DNA of 64,000 nucleotides from Bradyrhizobium sp. 149 (GCF_023073915.1 NZ_JADPKK010000005.1:1-64000), one strand, 5' to 3'; counted from the stretch's first letter, positions 49,237 to 59,487 are shown. Notes: a model not told the origin generated them from the sequence alone. Program-made: numbers and translations.

Positions 49237-50400
49237 ATGCAGACATTCCCCTTCCGCCACCTCAACCCGGCCGGGCCGGCCTATCGGCGCGGGTGGGTGG
49301 ACGAGGCGGTCGCCGCGATCGAGGCCGACCAGTGCCGCACGGCCGACACGCATCTGATCAGGCTGATCGTGCCGGCGCTATCAGGCATCGATATCTATCT
49401 GAAGGACGAATCCACGCATCCGACCGGTAGCCTCAAGCACCGGTTGGCGCGCTCACTGTTCCTCTACGCGCTCTGCAACGGCCACATCCGCGAAGGCACG
49501 CCTGTCGTCGAGGCCTCGTCGGGATCGACCGCGGTGTCGGAAGCCTATTTCGCGCAAATGATCGGCGTGCCCTTCTATGCCGTGATGCCGCGCACGACTT
49601 CGGCGGAAAAGATCGCCGCGATCGAGCATTACGGCGGTAACTGCCATCTGATCGACGACGGCCGCGCGCTGTATGCGGAAGCCGGCGCGCTGGCCGCACG
49701 GCTGGGCGGCCACTACATGGACCAGTTTACCTTCGCCGAGCGCGCCACCGATTGGCGCGGCAACAACAACATCGCCGAATCCGTCTTCACGCAGTTGCAG
49801 GGCGAGCCGAGACCGCTGCCGGACTGGATCGTGATGGGCGCTGGCACCGGCGGCACCTCGGCCACGATCGGACGTTATTTGCGTTATCGCCAATATCCGA
49901 CACGGCTGTGCGTCGCCGATGTCGAGCATTCCGCCTTCTTCGACTGCTTCCGTACACAGGACCGCTCGCATGTTTGCGACCGCCCCTCGCTGATCGAAGG
50001 TGTCGGCCGGCCCCGCTGCGAGCCCTCCTTCGTGCCGGGCGTGGTCGACCGCATGATGAAGATCCCGGATGCGGCCTCGATCGCGGCGATGAACGTGCTG
50101 TCGCGCCGGCTGCGCCGCGCGGTGGGGGGCTCTACGGGCACCAATTTCCTGGCGGTGTGCCGGCTTGCCTCGGAGATGCGAAAGACCAATCAGGCGGGGT
50201 CGCTGGTGACGCTGATCTGCGATTCCGGCGAGCGCTACCGGCAGACCTATTATGAGCCCGCGTGGCTGAAAGCACGCGGTCTCGATCCCGCGCCGTTCGA
50301 AGCGGCCTTGTCGTCGTTCCTCGATACAGCGCAGCCACTGGCGCTTGAGTTCGAAGACGTAACGAATCCGCAGAACTTACGAAATCCTGCGGTCTTATAG
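49237..50400 (+). CDS. Cysteine synthase-like PLP enzyme (fold type II)
   Basis: A 387-residue fold type II PLP enzyme. The PLP Lys is in [11 protein letters not shown], the substrate loop in [11 protein letters not shown], and the phosphate-binding glycine loop in [13 protein letters not shown]. The extended C-terminus and HPTGSLKHR motif resemble bacterial L-cysteine desulfhydrase/cysteine synthase-like proteins rather than CysK or CysM. ATG at 49237; a GTG 3 bp upstream is also in frame. It follows acdR by 45 bp and may be co-transcribed. Confidence 0.75.
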   Translation: MQTFPFRHLNPAGPAYRRGWVDEAVAAIEADQCRTADTHLIRLIVPALSGIDIYLKDESTHPTGSLKHRLARSLFLYALCNGHIREGTPVVEASSGSTAVSEAYFAQMIGVPFYAVMPRTTSAEKIAAIEHYGGNCHLIDDGRALYAEAGALAARLGGHYMDQFTFAERATDWRGNNNIAESVFTQLQGEPRPLPDWIVMGAGTGGTSATIGRYLRYRQYPTRLCVADVEHSAFFDCFRTQDRSHVCDRPSLIEGVGRPRCEPSFVPGVVDRMMKIPDAASIAAMNVLSRRLRRAVGGSTGTNFLAVCRLASEMRKTNQAGSLVTLICDSGERYRQTYYEPAWLKARGLDPAPFEAALSSFLDTAQPLALEFEDVTNPQNLRNPAVL

Positions 50401-50507
50401 CCGGGGCCTCCCTGCCATCTGCAAAATTGCACGGTCGTCACGGCAACTTCACTTGCCTTGCGCCGTCACGCGGGCGAGCCTTGCGCCTCTCAACGAGGAG
50501 ACCTGCC

Positions 50508-51068
50508 GTGCGCCTTCCCATTCTCGATCCGAAAGACCTGACTGCCGAACAGAAGCCGCTCTACGACGACATGCGAACGGGCATCACCGACCACTTCAAG
50601 GGCTTCATAAACATGCGCGACGACGGCGCGCTGCTCGGGCCGTGGAATCCATGGATCCGCGAGCCGCGCTTCGGCAAGCCGGTGTGGGAGCTGGTCAAGG
50701 CCATCGCGTCGAACCCGCTGCTGCCGGCGCCGGTGCGCGAGGTCGCGATCCTGGTCACCGGCTCGCATTTCCGCTCCGGCTACGAGCTCTATGCGCATGT
50801 GCTGGTCGCCGAGCAGCGCGGCCTCTCCGACGAGAAGCTCGCGACCATCGTCGCCGGACAGCGGCCGGTCGATCTCACCAAGCAGGAGGCCGTCGCCTAC
50901 GACGTGGCGTCCGCATTGGTTGGCGGCGGCGTGCTGCCGGAACTGACCTATCGGGCCGCAGTCAAGGAATTCGGCGAGCACGGCGCGGCCGAGCTGTCCT
51001 ATCTCGTCGGCGTTTACTGCATGGTGTCGGTCACGCTGAACACGTTCGACGTGCCGGTGCCGGAGTAG
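50508..51068 (+). CDS. Carboxymuconolactone decarboxylase-family protein
   Basis: A 186-residue AhpD/CMD-fold protein, started at a GTG (50508) with GAGGAG about nine bases before. The core reads REVAILVTGSHFRSGYELYAHVLVAEQRGL, with conserved His positions but no CxxC, so it is the decarboxylase-like rather than the peroxidase (AhpD) branch. The substrate is unknown. Upstream in-frame sequence is arginine-rich and not family-like. Confidence 0.8.
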   Translation: MRLPILDPKDLTAEQKPLYDDMRTGITDHFKGFINMRDDGALLGPWNPWIREPRFGKPVWELVKAIASNPLLPAPVREVAILVTGSHFRSGYELYAHVLVAEQRGLSDEKLATIVAGQRPVDLTKQEAVAYDVASALVGGGVLPELTYRAAVKEFGEHGAAELSYLVGVYCMVSVTLNTFDVPVPE

Positions 51069-51183
51069 GCCGCGTTGTCGCGGCTCCTGGACCGGACGGA
51101 AGCGTAACGGTACCCTGCCGCCGCCGTGGCGACGCATTCGCCGGTCACGATCGAAGTGCAATAGCAGAGCAAGACAATAGGGA

Positions 51184-51438
51184 ATGGAAGCCATGGATAC
51201 GTCACGCCGCCTCCTGCTTGCCGGACTGGCAGGGCTCGCCGTCGCGCCAACCGCCGCAGGAGCCGCGCCCTTGGCCGCGGCCGATGGCGTGACGGTCGCT
51301 GAAGAGCGCTTTGCGCGCACGATCGCAGCCGCACATGCGCCCGACGTCACCTGCGCGCGGCAGTCCGAGCGCTATGCGGATGCGCATTGGCCCGAATATG
51401 TCGTGGCAGCCAGGGCGGTGCTCGACGCACGCGTCTGA
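51184..51438 (+). CDS. Small exported protein, unknown function
   Basis: 84 residues with a twin-arginine-like or Sec signal (DTSRRLLLAGLAGLAVAPTAAGA), then a short mature part with HAPDVTCARQSERYADAHWPEY. ATG at 51184 or 51193. A lone cysteine remains in the mature part. It is convergent with the alpha/beta hydrolase gene 9 bp away. No family recognised. Confidence 0.5.
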   Translation: MEAMDTSRRLLLAGLAGLAVAPTAAGAAPLAAADGVTVAEERFARTIAAAHAPDVTCARQSERYADAHWPEYVVAARAVLDARV

Positions 51439-51447
51439 TTCAGGCTC

Positions 51448-52383
51448 TCACGCCCCCACCGCCCGCCTGACCTGCTCACCGATCTGCGACAGCACGAGCC
51501 GCGCCTGCGGCAGGATTGCGCCCATGGCGTGGAAATTGTGAACCATGCCGTCGTGGCAAACGTGCTCCACGGCGACGCCCGCCGCGAGCAGCTTGCGGGC
51601 ATAGGCATTGCCCTCGTCGCGCATCGGGTCGAACTCGGCGGTGTGGATGATTGCGGTCGGCAGGCCCGCAAGCCGTGTCGCGCGCAAAGGCGAGATGCGC
51701 GGATCGGCGGCATCAAAGGCCTCGGGCAGATAGTCGGCGAGATCGGCTTCGATCGTGACGCGGTCGATCAGGTAGCCCTCGGCGAACGCCTCGCGCGAAG
51801 GTGAAGTCTCCTCGAAGTCCAGCACCGGGCAGATCAGGCATTGCGCGACGATGGAAAGACCTGCGGTCTGCGCCGCCTCCTGGCACACGATCGCAGCGAG
51901 CGTTGCACCGGCGGAATCGCCGCCGAGCACCAGACGATGGGCATCGATGCCGAGCGATGAGGCCTCGCGCGCCACCCATTCGGTGGCGGCGATCGCATCG
52001 TCCACGGCGGCGGGGAATTTGTGCTCGGGCGCCAGCCGGTAATCGACCGAGACGAGACGGCAGCCGGTCGCGTGTGCCAGCGCGGCTGCGACGCGGTCAT
52101 GCGTGGCAATGCTGCCGGCAACGAGCCCGCCGCCGTGAAAGAACACGAAGCCGGGCGCTCGATCACCGGCGCTTGCGGGTGAATAGAGGCGATAGCGCAG
52201 CGCGCCGGCGGGACCAGGCAGCACGCCGTCGGACGTCGTCACGTCAGGCGCATCGGTGCGCGCGAACTGCATCAGCTTTGCCAATGATTGTCGCCGTGCC
52301 TCCACGCTCGGCCGGCTCCGTGCCTGCGGCGCACCCGCAGCCATCATGGTCAACAAACGCTTTGCGAGCGGATCGAGCGGCAT
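51448..52383 (-). CDS. Alpha/beta hydrolase, hormone-sensitive lipase family
   Basis: A 311-residue esterase/lipase. The oxyanion-hole motif is FFHGGGLVAG, the nucleophile elbow GDSAGATLAA, the acid EFDPMRDEG and the catalytic His in HDGMVHNFHAM. Together these mark the HSL (type IV) family. It lacks a signal peptide and is probably cytoplasmic. The natural ester is unknown. Confidence 0.9.
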   Translation of the reverse strand: MPLDPLAKRLLTMMAAGAPQARSRPSVEARRQSLAKLMQFARTDAPDVTTSDGVLPGPAGALRYRLYSPASAGDRAPGFVFFHGGGLVAGSIATHDRVAAALAHATGCRLVSVDYRLAPEHKFPAAVDDAIAATEWVAREASSLGIDAHRLVLGGDSAGATLAAIVCQEAAQTAGLSIVAQCLICPVLDFEETSPSREAFAEGYLIDRVTIEADLADYLPEAFDAADPRISPLRATRLAGLPTAIIHTAEFDPMRDEGNAYARKLLAAGVAVEHVCHDGMVHNFHAMGAILPQARLVLSQIGEQVRRAVGA

Positions 52384-52495
52384 GGTGCTTCCTTTCCCTT
52401 GTGGGAGGGTAGCTCACTTTCCCGCAGGGAATCATTTAGAAATTGCGCCCAATAGTGGCGCTATAATGCGGCACCATGCCAAGGGGAGGCCGGTC

Positions 52496-53383
52496 ATGGC
52501 CGAAATCAAAAAGCCCATCGAATATTCGCCGAGCTGGACCTTCTTCGACGGCAAATGGCATGACGGCAATGTGCCGATCATGGGCCCGCGCACGCATGCG
52601 GCCTGGCTTGGCTCGGTCGTGTTCGACGGCGCGCGTGCGTTCGAAGGCGTCGCGCCCGATCTCGACCGTCACGTCGCCCGTGCCAATCAATCCGCGATCA
52701 ACTTTGGCCTGAAGCCGGTGGTCGATACCGGCACCTGGCTGGCACTCGCAAACGAGGGCATCGCACGTTTCGCAGCGAATGCCGAGCTCTACGTCCGTCC
52801 GATGTACTGGGCGCGGAACGGCTCGGGCGGCGGCGTGCTGTTCGATCCCGAGACCACCGATTGGTGCCTGTGCATCTATGAGGCGCCGATGCCAAAACCC
52901 GTCGGCAACGCGATCACGCTCTCGCCGTTCCGCAGGCCCACCGCCGAATGCGCTCCGGTCGAGGCCAAGGCCGCGTGTCTGTATCCGAACAATTCACGCG
53001 CGCTTGCTGAAGCCGCCTCGCGTGGTTTCCAGAATGCGCTGATGCTCGACATGCTCGGCAACGTCGCGGAGTTCGGCAATTCCAACGTGTTCATGGCCAA
53101 GGACGGCGTGGTCTACACGCCGGTGCCGAACGGCACCTTCCTCAACGGCATCACGCGCCAGCGCGTCATCAGCCTGCTTCGTGGCGACGGCGTCACCGTG
53201 GCCGAGAAGACGCTGCGCTATGCCGATTTCCTCGCTGCCGACGAGATCTTTTCGACAGGCAATTTCGCAAAAGTCGCGCCGGTGATCCGCATCGACGATC
53301 GCGAGCTGAAGCCGGGCCCGCTCTACACGCGCGCGCGCAAGTTCTATTGGGACTTCGCCCATGCGGTGAAGCTGGCGGCTTGA
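52496..53383 (+). CDS. Class IV aminotransferase (branched-chain amino acid aminotransferase-like)
   Basis: A 295-residue PLP enzyme, started at the ATG at 52496 with GGGGAGG about seven bases upstream. The PLP Lys is in EAKAACLYPNNSRALAEA, and the family segments GSVVFDGARAFEG, EFGNSNVFMAK and PNGTFLNGITRQRV are present. It could be IlvE or a D-amino-acid-type member. Single gene with its own ribosome site. Confidence 0.85.
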   Translation: MAEIKKPIEYSPSWTFFDGKWHDGNVPIMGPRTHAAWLGSVVFDGARAFEGVAPDLDRHVARANQSAINFGLKPVVDTGTWLALANEGIARFAANAELYVRPMYWARNGSGGGVLFDPETTDWCLCIYEAPMPKPVGNAITLSPFRRPTAECAPVEAKAACLYPNNSRALAEAASRGFQNALMLDMLGNVAEFGNSNVFMAKDGVVYTPVPNGTFLNGITRQRVISLLRGDGVTVAEKTLRYADFLAADEIFSTGNFAKVAPVIRIDDRELKPGPLYTRARKFYWDFAHAVKLAA

Positions 53384-53422
53384 TCCGGTCTTTCCGTGGT
53401 CATGCCCGGAAAACCCCGGAGA

Positions 53423-54049
53423 TTACGGGAGCTGGCTGCGTCGCTTAAACCGGCTGAACTGAAACGCCTGCGTCGAATTCCATGGCGTCTGATGCGCCTC
53501 GTTGCGCGTTTCAATCAGCTCGAACGCCGGCCCGAGCTCTGCCGCAAGGCTCGCGCCGTCATGACGCTGCACCGGCAGGCCGCTGCACTTCTCCGGGCCG
53601 CCGAGCGCAAACGTCGCAATGATGACGTGGCCGCGGGGCGCAAGCGCGGACCGCAGGCGCTCGATGTAAGCGGTCCTGTCGCGGGAATCGGTCAGGAAGT
53701 GAAACGCCGCCCGATCGTGCCATAGATCGTATGTTTTTGCCGGGCGCCATGTCGTGGCGTCGGCAACGATCCAGTCGACCATTGAAGCGGCTCCGCCGAT
53801 TCGCTTCTTTGCCGCGTCAAGCGCATTGGCAGAGAGATCCAGCACGGCGACGTCGCGATATCCGTCCAGCAGGAGAGCATCGACCAGCCGCGATGCGCCG
53901 CCCCCGACGTCGAGGATGGCGGCCCCGCGGTCCGGATTGGCCGCTCTGATCATCGCGAGCGAGGTCGCCGGACTGTCCTGAAACCAGCTGACCTCGGCTT
54001 CGCCCTTGGTGGCGTAGACATTGTCCCAATGGGTGCTTCGGTCGGACAT
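53423..54049 (-). CDS. Class I SAM-dependent methyltransferase
   Basis: A 208-residue methyltransferase. Motif I is AILDVGGGASRLVDAL, motif II AVLDLSANAL, and a DLWHDRAAFHFL segment follows motif III. It resembles the small thiol/tellurite-type methyltransferases that begin with HWDNVYATK and EVSWFQ. The substrate is unknown. It sits 58 bp from the phaR stop on the same strand. Confidence 0.82.
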   Translation of the reverse strand: MSDRSTHWDNVYATKGEAEVSWFQDSPATSLAMIRAANPDRGAAILDVGGGASRLVDALLLDGYRDVAVLDLSANALDAAKKRIGGAASMVDWIVADATTWRPAKTYDLWHDRAAFHFLTDSRDRTAYIERLRSALAPRGHVIIATFALGGPEKCSGLPVQRHDGASLAAELGPAFELIETRNEAHQTPWNSTQAFQFSRFKRRSQLP

Positions 54050-54107
54050 GGCGCGTCCTCCGGCTTGCCGGGGAGCCCTTGCCGGGCAGCCGGCGCATAG
54101 GAACGAT

Positions 54108-54704
54108 CTACTCGTCCTTCTTCGACATCCGCTCGAGGCGTTCCTGCATGTCCTTCATCTGCTGGCGCAGTTCGTCGATATTGCTGTCCTTCGGCGCTTC
54201 GGCGGTCGCGTCAGGCTCCGGCTCCGCGGAGCCTGCGGGGCGGCCCGCGGTGGGCGCGAAAGGCTTGAACATCGAGAAGGTCTGCTGGAACAACTCCATA
54301 TTGCGGCGGACTTGTTCCTCCAGCGGCGCAAACGGGGTTCCGGAGAGCGAGGTGGCGATCTGCTTGCGGAACTTTTCCTGCTCCTGCGTGAGCGACGCGA
54401 TCGCCTGCTCCAGATATTTCGGCACCACCATCTGCATGCTGTCGCCGTAGAAGCGGATGAGCTGGCGCAGGAAGGTGGTCGGGAGCAGGTTCTGGCCGGC
54501 CTTGTTCTCCTGCTCAAAGATGATCTGGGCAAGCACGGACCGCGTGATGTCGTCGCCGGTCTTGGCGTCGTAGACCAGGAAATCTTCGCCGTCCTTGACC
54601 ATGGAGGCGAGGTCTTCCAGCGTCACATAAGTGCTCGTTCCGGTATTATAGAGCCGGCGGTTCGCGTATTTCTTGATGGTGGTGGGTTGGTCTGATTTCG
54701 CCAT
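54108..54704 (-). CDS. phaR: Polyhydroxyalkanoate synthesis repressor PhaR
   Basis: A 198-residue regulator. The N-terminal PHB/PHA DNA-binding domain starts TIKKYANRRLYNTGTSTYVTLEDLA, followed by a PHB-accumulation region to about residue 110 and a charged C-terminal tail. PhaR represses phasin and PHA genes until it binds PHB granules. It is divergent from phaA. Confidence 0.95.
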   Translation of the reverse strand: MAKSDQPTTIKKYANRRLYNTGTSTYVTLEDLASMVKDGEDFLVYDAKTGDDITRSVLAQIIFEQENKAGQNLLPTTFLRQLIRFYGDSMQMVVPKYLEQAIASLTQEQEKFRKQIATSLSGTPFAPLEEQVRRNMELFQQTFSMFKPFAPTAGRPAGSAEPEPDATAEAPKDSNIDELRQQMKDMQERLERMSKKDE

Positions 54705-55008
54705 GGGCTCTCACTTGCAAACGCGGAGAACGGGAACCTGTCGGGCCAATGCCGCAGGGCGGGAAGAGTACGCAACGCAACAAAATAAGCATTTTCAAAG
54801 GGGTCACGCTACCGTTTTGTGCGCCACGGTTAATCGGGCAGCAAAAACGTGCTTGCGAAAGCGCCAAGAACGCTATTTTGAATGCGCTGCGGGATGAATT
54901 CGGCCGCCGGCCGATTGACATGCCTCAACGACGTTAACAGGATGCCATCCGAGACTGGCGAGCCGTTTCCCCAGCCCCGTCTGCCCCCATTCAACCCAGG
55001 AGATGCCC
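54705..55008. other. Divergent promoter region between phaR and phaA
   Basis: About 300 bp without a gene. Both promoters lie here. A partial inverted repeat TTTTGTGC...GCAGCAAAA (about 54814-54845) could be a PhaR site but is imperfect. Confidence 0.45.
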
Positions 55009-56187
55009 ATGTCAGACGATGTCGTCATCGTCAGCGCCGCCCGCACCCCGGTCGGAAGCTTCAACGGAGCGTTCGCAACCCTTCCCGCCCACGATCTCGG
55101 CGCCATTGCCATCAAGGCTGCGCTGGAGCGCGGTGGCATCGAGCCTGGCCGGGTCTCCGAAGTCATCATGGGCCAGATCCTGACTGCCGCTCAAGGCCAG
55201 AACCCCGCCCGCCAAGCCTCAATCAATGCCGGCATTCCGGTCGAGAGCCCGGCTTGGGGCGTCAACCAGCTCTGCGGTTCGGGCCTGCGCACTGTTGCGC
55301 TCGGCTATCAGGCGCTGCTCAACGGCGATTCCGAGATCGTGGTCGCCGGCGGCCAGGAATCCATGAGCATGGCTCCGCACGCCCAGTATCTGCGCGGCGG
55401 CGTCAAGATGGGTGCAGTCGAATTCATCGACACCATGATCAAGGACGGCCTGTGGGACGCCTTCAACGGCTATCACATGGGCAACACCGCCGAGAACGTC
55501 GCGCGGCAGTGGCAGATCACCCGCGCCCAGCAGGACGAGTTCGCGGTCGCCTCGCAGCAGAAGGCCGAGGCCGCGCAGAAGGCCGGTAAATTCAACGACG
55601 AAATCGTTCCCGTCACCATCAAGGGACGCAAGGGCGATGTCGTCGTCAGCGCCGACGAATATCCCCGTCACGGCGCAACGATCGACGCGATGGCGAAGCT
55701 CCGTCCCGCCTTCGAGAAGGACGGCACGGTCACGGCAGGCTCTGCCTCCGGCATCAATGACGGCGCTGCCGTCGTGGTGCTGATGACCGCCAAGCAGGCC
55801 GCCAAGGAAGGCAAGCAGCCGCTCGCGCGGATCGTGTCGTGGGCGCAGGCGGGCGTCGATCCGAAGATCATGGGCTCGGGCCCGATCCCGGCCTCGCGCG
55901 CCGCGCTGAAGAAGGCCGGCTGGAACGTCGGCGATCTCGACCTGATCGAGGCCAACGAAGCCTTCGCGGCGCAGGCTTGTGCCGTCAACAAGGATCTCGG
56001 CTGGGATACCTCCAAGGTCAACGTCAACGGCGGCGCGATCGCGATCGGCCATCCGGTCGGCGCCTCCGGCGCGCGTGTGCTGGTGACGCTGCTGCACGAG
56101 ATGCAGAAGCGCGATTCGAAGAAGGGCCTCGCCACGCTGTGCATCGGCGGCGGCATGGGTATCGCGATGTGTCTGGCGCGCGACTGA
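55009..56187 (+). CDS. phaA: Acetyl-CoA C-acetyltransferase (beta-ketothiolase)
   Basis: A 392-residue thiolase that condenses two acetyl-CoA to acetoacetyl-CoA, the first step of PHB synthesis. The nucleophilic Cys is in [12 protein letters not shown] (near residue 90), the His in [17 protein letters not shown], and the second Cys in [12 protein letters not shown] prefer the ATG at 55009, six bases after AGGAG, over the one at 55003. Followed by a terminator and then phaB. Confidence 0.95.
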   Translation: MSDDVVIVSAARTPVGSFNGAFATLPAHDLGAIAIKAALERGGIEPGRVSEVIMGQILTAAQGQNPARQASINAGIPVESPAWGVNQLCGSGLRTVALGYQALLNGDSEIVVAGGQESMSMAPHAQYLRGGVKMGAVEFIDTMIKDGLWDAFNGYHMGNTAENVARQWQITRAQQDEFAVASQQKAEAAQKAGKFNDEIVPVTIKGRKGDVVVSADEYPRHGATIDAMAKLRPAFEKDGTVTAGSASGINDGAAVVVLMTAKQAAKEGKQPLARIVSWAQAGVDPKIMGSGPIPASRAALKKAGWNVGDLDLIEANEAFAAQACAVNKDLGWDTSKVNVNGGAIAIGHPVGASGARVLVTLLHEMQKRDSKKGLATLCIGGGMGIAMCLARD

Positions 56188-56322
56188 CGATAGCTTACGC
56201 GTGACTGACGCGTAATTTGCGCGTGCGCTGCACACGTGATTGAGTGCGTTGCACGCGATTAAAAAGGCAGCGGTTGCAAATCAAATATTCTTCGCAACCG
56301 TACAAGCCTCGATTAAAGAGAA

Positions 56323-56349
56323 ACGCCCGGCTCAACGCCGGGCGTTTTG
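56323..56349 (+). terminator. Rho-independent terminator after phaA
   Basis: ACGCCCGGC/GCCGGGCGT, a 9-bp stem with TCAAC loop, followed by TTTTG. It lies 135 bp after phaA, so phaB has its own promoter. Confidence 0.9.
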
Positions 56350-56440
56350 TTCTTGATGTCCGTCAAACCTGCCGCATAATCCACCGCTAAAAACCATCAC
56401 TTCAGAAACGTCCGAAGAGTCCAAGGGAAGGAAATACGAT

Positions 56441-57166
56441 ATGGCACGTGTTGCATTGGTGACGGGTGGTACGCGGGGCATCGGAGCTGCGATCAGCAAG
56501 GCGCTGAAGGCGGCCGGCTACAAGGTTGCGGCGAGCTATGCCGGCAACGATGCGGCGGCGGAGAAGTTCAAGGCCGAGACCGGCATCGCCGTCTACAAAT
56601 GGGATGTCAGCAATTTCGACGCCTGCGCGGAAGGCGTGAAGAAGGTCGAGGCAGATCTCGGTCCCGTCGACGTGCTCGTCAACAATGCCGGCATCACCCG
56701 TGACACCGCCTTCCACAAGATGACGCTCGACCAGTGGAACGCCGTGATCAACACCAACCTCGGCTCGCTGTTCAATATGACACGCCAGGTGATCGAAGGC
56801 ATGCGTGCCCGCAAGTTCGGCCGCGTCATCTCGATCTCGTCGATCAACGGCCAGAAGGGCCAGTTCGGCCAGGTGAACTATTCCGCCGCAAAGGCCGGCG
56901 ACATCGGCTTCACCAAGGCGCTAGCGATCGAGAACGCCAAGGGTGGCATCACCGTCAACGCGATCGCGCCGGGCTACATCAACACCGAAATGGTGCAGGC
57001 CGTGCCCAAGGATGTGCTGGAAAAGAACGTAATTCCGCAGATCCCGGTGAATCGTCTTGGCGAACCCGAGGAAATCGCGCGCGCCGTGGTGTTCCTCGCA
57101 GCTGACGAGGCCGGCTTTATTACCGGCTCGACGCTGACTATCAACGGGGGCCAGTACCACGCCTGA
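56441..57166 (+). CDS. phaB: Acetoacetyl-CoA reductase
   Basis: A 241-residue short-chain dehydrogenase. It reduces acetoacetyl-CoA to (R)-3-hydroxybutyryl-CoA with NADPH for PHB synthesis. The cofactor motif is VTGGTRGIGAAIS, the catalytic Ser is in ISISSIN, and the catalytic Tyr-x3-Lys in VNYSAAKAG. Ribosome site AAGGAAA upstream. It works together with PhaA upstream; the PHB synthase is elsewhere. Confidence 0.95.
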   Translation: MARVALVTGGTRGIGAAISKALKAAGYKVAASYAGNDAAAEKFKAETGIAVYKWDVSNFDACAEGVKKVEADLGPVDVLVNNAGITRDTAFHKMTLDQWNAVINTNLGSLFNMTRQVIEGMRARKFGRVISISSINGQKGQFGQVNYSAAKAGDIGFTKALAIENAKGGITVNAIAPGYINTEMVQAVPKDVLEKNVIPQIPVNRLGEPEEIARAVVFLAADEAGFITGSTLTINGGQYHA

Positions 57167-57204
57167 TATGGCGTTTGGCGCAACAAGACGATAATGAAGA
57201 CGCC

Positions 57205-57227
57205 ATGCCCGGCCTCGTGCCGGGCAT
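57205..57227. terminator. Hairpin after phaB
   Basis: ATGCCCGGC/GCCGGGCAT, a 9-bp stem with CTCGT loop, 38 bp after the phaB stop. No T tract follows, so it may be a weak terminator or an interspersed palindrome common in Bradyrhizobium intergenic DNA. Confidence 0.55.
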
Positions 57228-57251
57228 CCGCGTCCTCAGAGCCCTCGATTG

Positions 57252-58118
57252 ATGACCCCCCGCACCGCGACGCTGATCGGATTGACCGCGATCCTGATGT
57301 GGTCGCTGCTGTCAGTGATGACGGTGGCGACCGGAAGGATCCCGGCGTTCCAGCTGGCCGCGATGACGTTCGCGATCGGCGGTCTCGTCGGCCTGCTCAC
57401 CTGGATCGGCCGCGGCGAGGCGGCCAAAAGCCTGCGTCAGCCGCTGGCCGTGTGGACCGTCGGTGTCGGCGGATTGTTCGGCTATCACGCGCTGTATTTC
57501 CTCGCGCTACGCTTCGCGCCGCCGGCCGAAGCCGGCCTGCTGAATTATCTGTGGCCGCTCCTGATCGTGCTGTTCTCGTCGTTTCTGCCGGCCGAGCGGC
57601 TTGCCGTGCATCACATCATCGGCGCCGTGCTCGGCCTCGTCGGCACCGTGCTGCTGTTCGCCGGTAACACCTCCGGCTTCACGCAGGGGCAATTGCCGGG
57701 ATTGGCCGCGGCGTTCATCGCAGCCTTCGTGTGGGCGACCTATTCGGTGCTGTCGCGGCGATTGAAGGCGGTGCCGACCGACGCAGTCGCGGGATTCTGC
57801 CTCGCCACCGCGGTGCTTGCCGCGCTGATGCATGGCCTGCTTGAAACCACGGTCTGGCCGGACACGACACTGCAATGGCTCTCCGTGCTCGCGCTCGGCA
57901 TCGGCCCCGTCGGTGCTGCGTTCTACGCCTGGGACATCGGCATGAAGCGTGGCGATATCCGCGTGCTCGGCGCCGCGTCCTACGCGACGCCGTTGCTCTC
58001 GACCGGCTTCCTCATCGCCGCCGGTTTTGCCAAAGCCAGCGCCAACATCGCCGTCGCTGCGATCCTGATTGCCGGCGGCGGCCTAATCGCGGCGAAAGAC
58101 ATGGTGTGGAAGCGGTAA
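57252..58118 (+). CDS. EamA/DMT-family transporter
   Basis: A 288-residue protein with about ten hydrophobic helices in two EamA repeats (about 5-135 and 145-285). Short loops and WPLLIVLFSSFLPAERL are typical. Exports a metabolite such as an amino acid or nucleobase; the substrate cannot be assigned. ATG at 57252; an in-frame TTG precedes it directly. Confidence 0.85.
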   Translation: MTPRTATLIGLTAILMWSLLSVMTVATGRIPAFQLAAMTFAIGGLVGLLTWIGRGEAAKSLRQPLAVWTVGVGGLFGYHALYFLALRFAPPAEAGLLNYLWPLLIVLFSSFLPAERLAVHHIIGAVLGLVGTVLLFAGNTSGFTQGQLPGLAAAFIAAFVWATYSVLSRRLKAVPTDAVAGFCLATAVLAALMHGLLETTVWPDTTLQWLSVLALGIGPVGAAFYAWDIGMKRGDIRVLGAASYATPLLSTGFLIAAGFAKASANIAVAAILIAGGGLIAAKDMVWKR

Positions 58119-58120
58119 CG

Positions 58121-58573
58121 TCATTCCGGGGCAAGCCGGAACGATGGTGCCTCAGGGCTCCAGCCCTTCGGCGCGAGCTCGAACTTTGCGAACTCAAAGG
58201 CGGGTGCCACGGTGCAGCCGAGCAGCGTCCACTCGCCGGTGGTCTCCGCCATCTGCCACGCATCGGCCGGCACGATTGCCTGCGGCCGCTCGCCGCTCAC
58301 GAGATCCGTACCGAGGCGGACTTCGTGCTGGGAACAGCCTTCGTGGGCGATGCGCAGCATCAAGGGGCTTCCGGCATAATAGTGCCAGATCTCGACTGCA
58401 TCGATGCGATGCCAGTGCGAGCGCTCGCCGCGCGCGAGCAGGAAGTAGATCAGGGTCGAACGCGACCGCCCGTTGGCGTCCGTGGTCTGATCGCGAAACG
58501 TCTCGCGGTAATGCCCGCCCTCGGGATGCGGACGGAGTTCGAGGCGCGCGATGATCTCGGCTGCGGTCGGCAT
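58121..58573 (-). CDS. DUF985 cupin-fold protein
   Basis: 150 residues of the cupin_5/DUF985 family. It opens with RLELRPHPEGGHYRETFR and has IYFLLARGERSHWHRIDAVEIWHYY with the cupin His pair. Possible small-molecule binding or isomerase role, unknown. Convergent with the EamA gene and only 3 bp apart. Confidence 0.85.
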   Translation of the reverse strand: MPTAAEIIARLELRPHPEGGHYRETFRDQTTDANGRSRSTLIYFLLARGERSHWHRIDAVEIWHYYAGSPLMLRIAHEGCSQHEVRLGTDLVSGERPQAIVPADAWQMAETTGEWTLLGCTVAPAFEFAKFELAPKGWSPEAPSFRLAPE

Positions 58574-58610
58574 CGGTTCCCGTCAGGGTTTGTTCGTCAA
58601 GACTTGTGCG

Positions 58611-59378
58611 TCAAGACTTGTTCTTGCGCTCGCGCAATTCGCCGAACACCGCGGTGGCATCCGCGCCCTTCATGTGCAGCCGGGCTGCGACCGACGGTTC
58701 ATCGGCGCGCAGGAACACGTTGGTTCGCTTCTCGTCACCAAGCAGGCAAGGAATGGTCGGCTTGTTCTCGGCCCGCAGCTTCGCCACCTCCGCCGCGCGC
58801 GCCTGCAGCGCCGCATTGTCGGGGTCGACGGTCAGCGCGAACTTGACGTTGGATGCCGTATATTCATGGCCGCAATAAAGCTTGAAGTCGTCTGGCAGGG
58901 CACGCAGCTTCAAAAGCGAATCCCACATCATCGGATAGGTGCCCTCGAACACGCGGCCGCAGCCGATCGAGAACAGCGTGTCGGCGGCGAACAGCGTTTT
59001 CTCGGTGTCGAACACGTAGGAGATGTGGTCGAGCGTGTGGCCGGGCGTCTCCAGCACGCGCGCCAGCAAGCTGCCGACCTTGACGATTTCGGCATTGGCG
59101 ACGCGCAGGTCGACGTTTGCGATCTTCGTCGTCTTGTCATGCGGCGCGACGACGCGGCAATTGTATTTCTGCTTGAGTTCGGCGACCCCGCCGACATGAT
59201 CGCCATGATGATGGGTGATCAGGATGTCGGTGAGCTGCCAGCCCTCGCGCTCGAGCGCCTTCAGGATGGGGCCGGCCTCCGGCGCGTCGATCGACGCCGT
59301 TGCCTTGGTTTCCACATCGTGGATCAGATAACCGAAATTGTCGTTTAAACAGGTGAAAGTACGAATTTCGGCGGCCAT
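58611..59378 (-). CDS. gloB: Hydroxyacylglutathione hydrolase (glyoxalase II)
   Basis: A 255-residue MBL-fold thioesterase that hydrolyses S-lactoylglutathione in methylglyoxal detoxification. The zinc motif is THHHGDHVGG, with further ligands in ETPGHTLDH and FAADTLF, and CGHEYTASN marks the C-terminal glutathione-binding part. Divergent from a methyltransferase-like gene, a common alphaproteobacterial pair. Confidence 0.94.
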   Translation of the reverse strand: MAAEIRTFTCLNDNFGYLIHDVETKATASIDAPEAGPILKALEREGWQLTDILITHHHGDHVGGVAELKQKYNCRVVAPHDKTTKIANVDLRVANAEIVKVGSLLARVLETPGHTLDHISYVFDTEKTLFAADTLFSIGCGRVFEGTYPMMWDSLLKLRALPDDFKLYCGHEYTASNVKFALTVDPDNAALQARAAEVAKLRAENKPTIPCLLGDEKRTNVFLRADEPSVAARLHMKGADATAVFGELRERKNKS

Positions 59379-59487
59379 GTCATCTCCGATCGCGCTCAGC
59401 TCCGTCAGACAAATATGGCGTTAACGTTGCGCAGGCAATGCAATATTCCGCGCGCGGGGGTCGCCTCGTGCATGTTACATTGCCGTC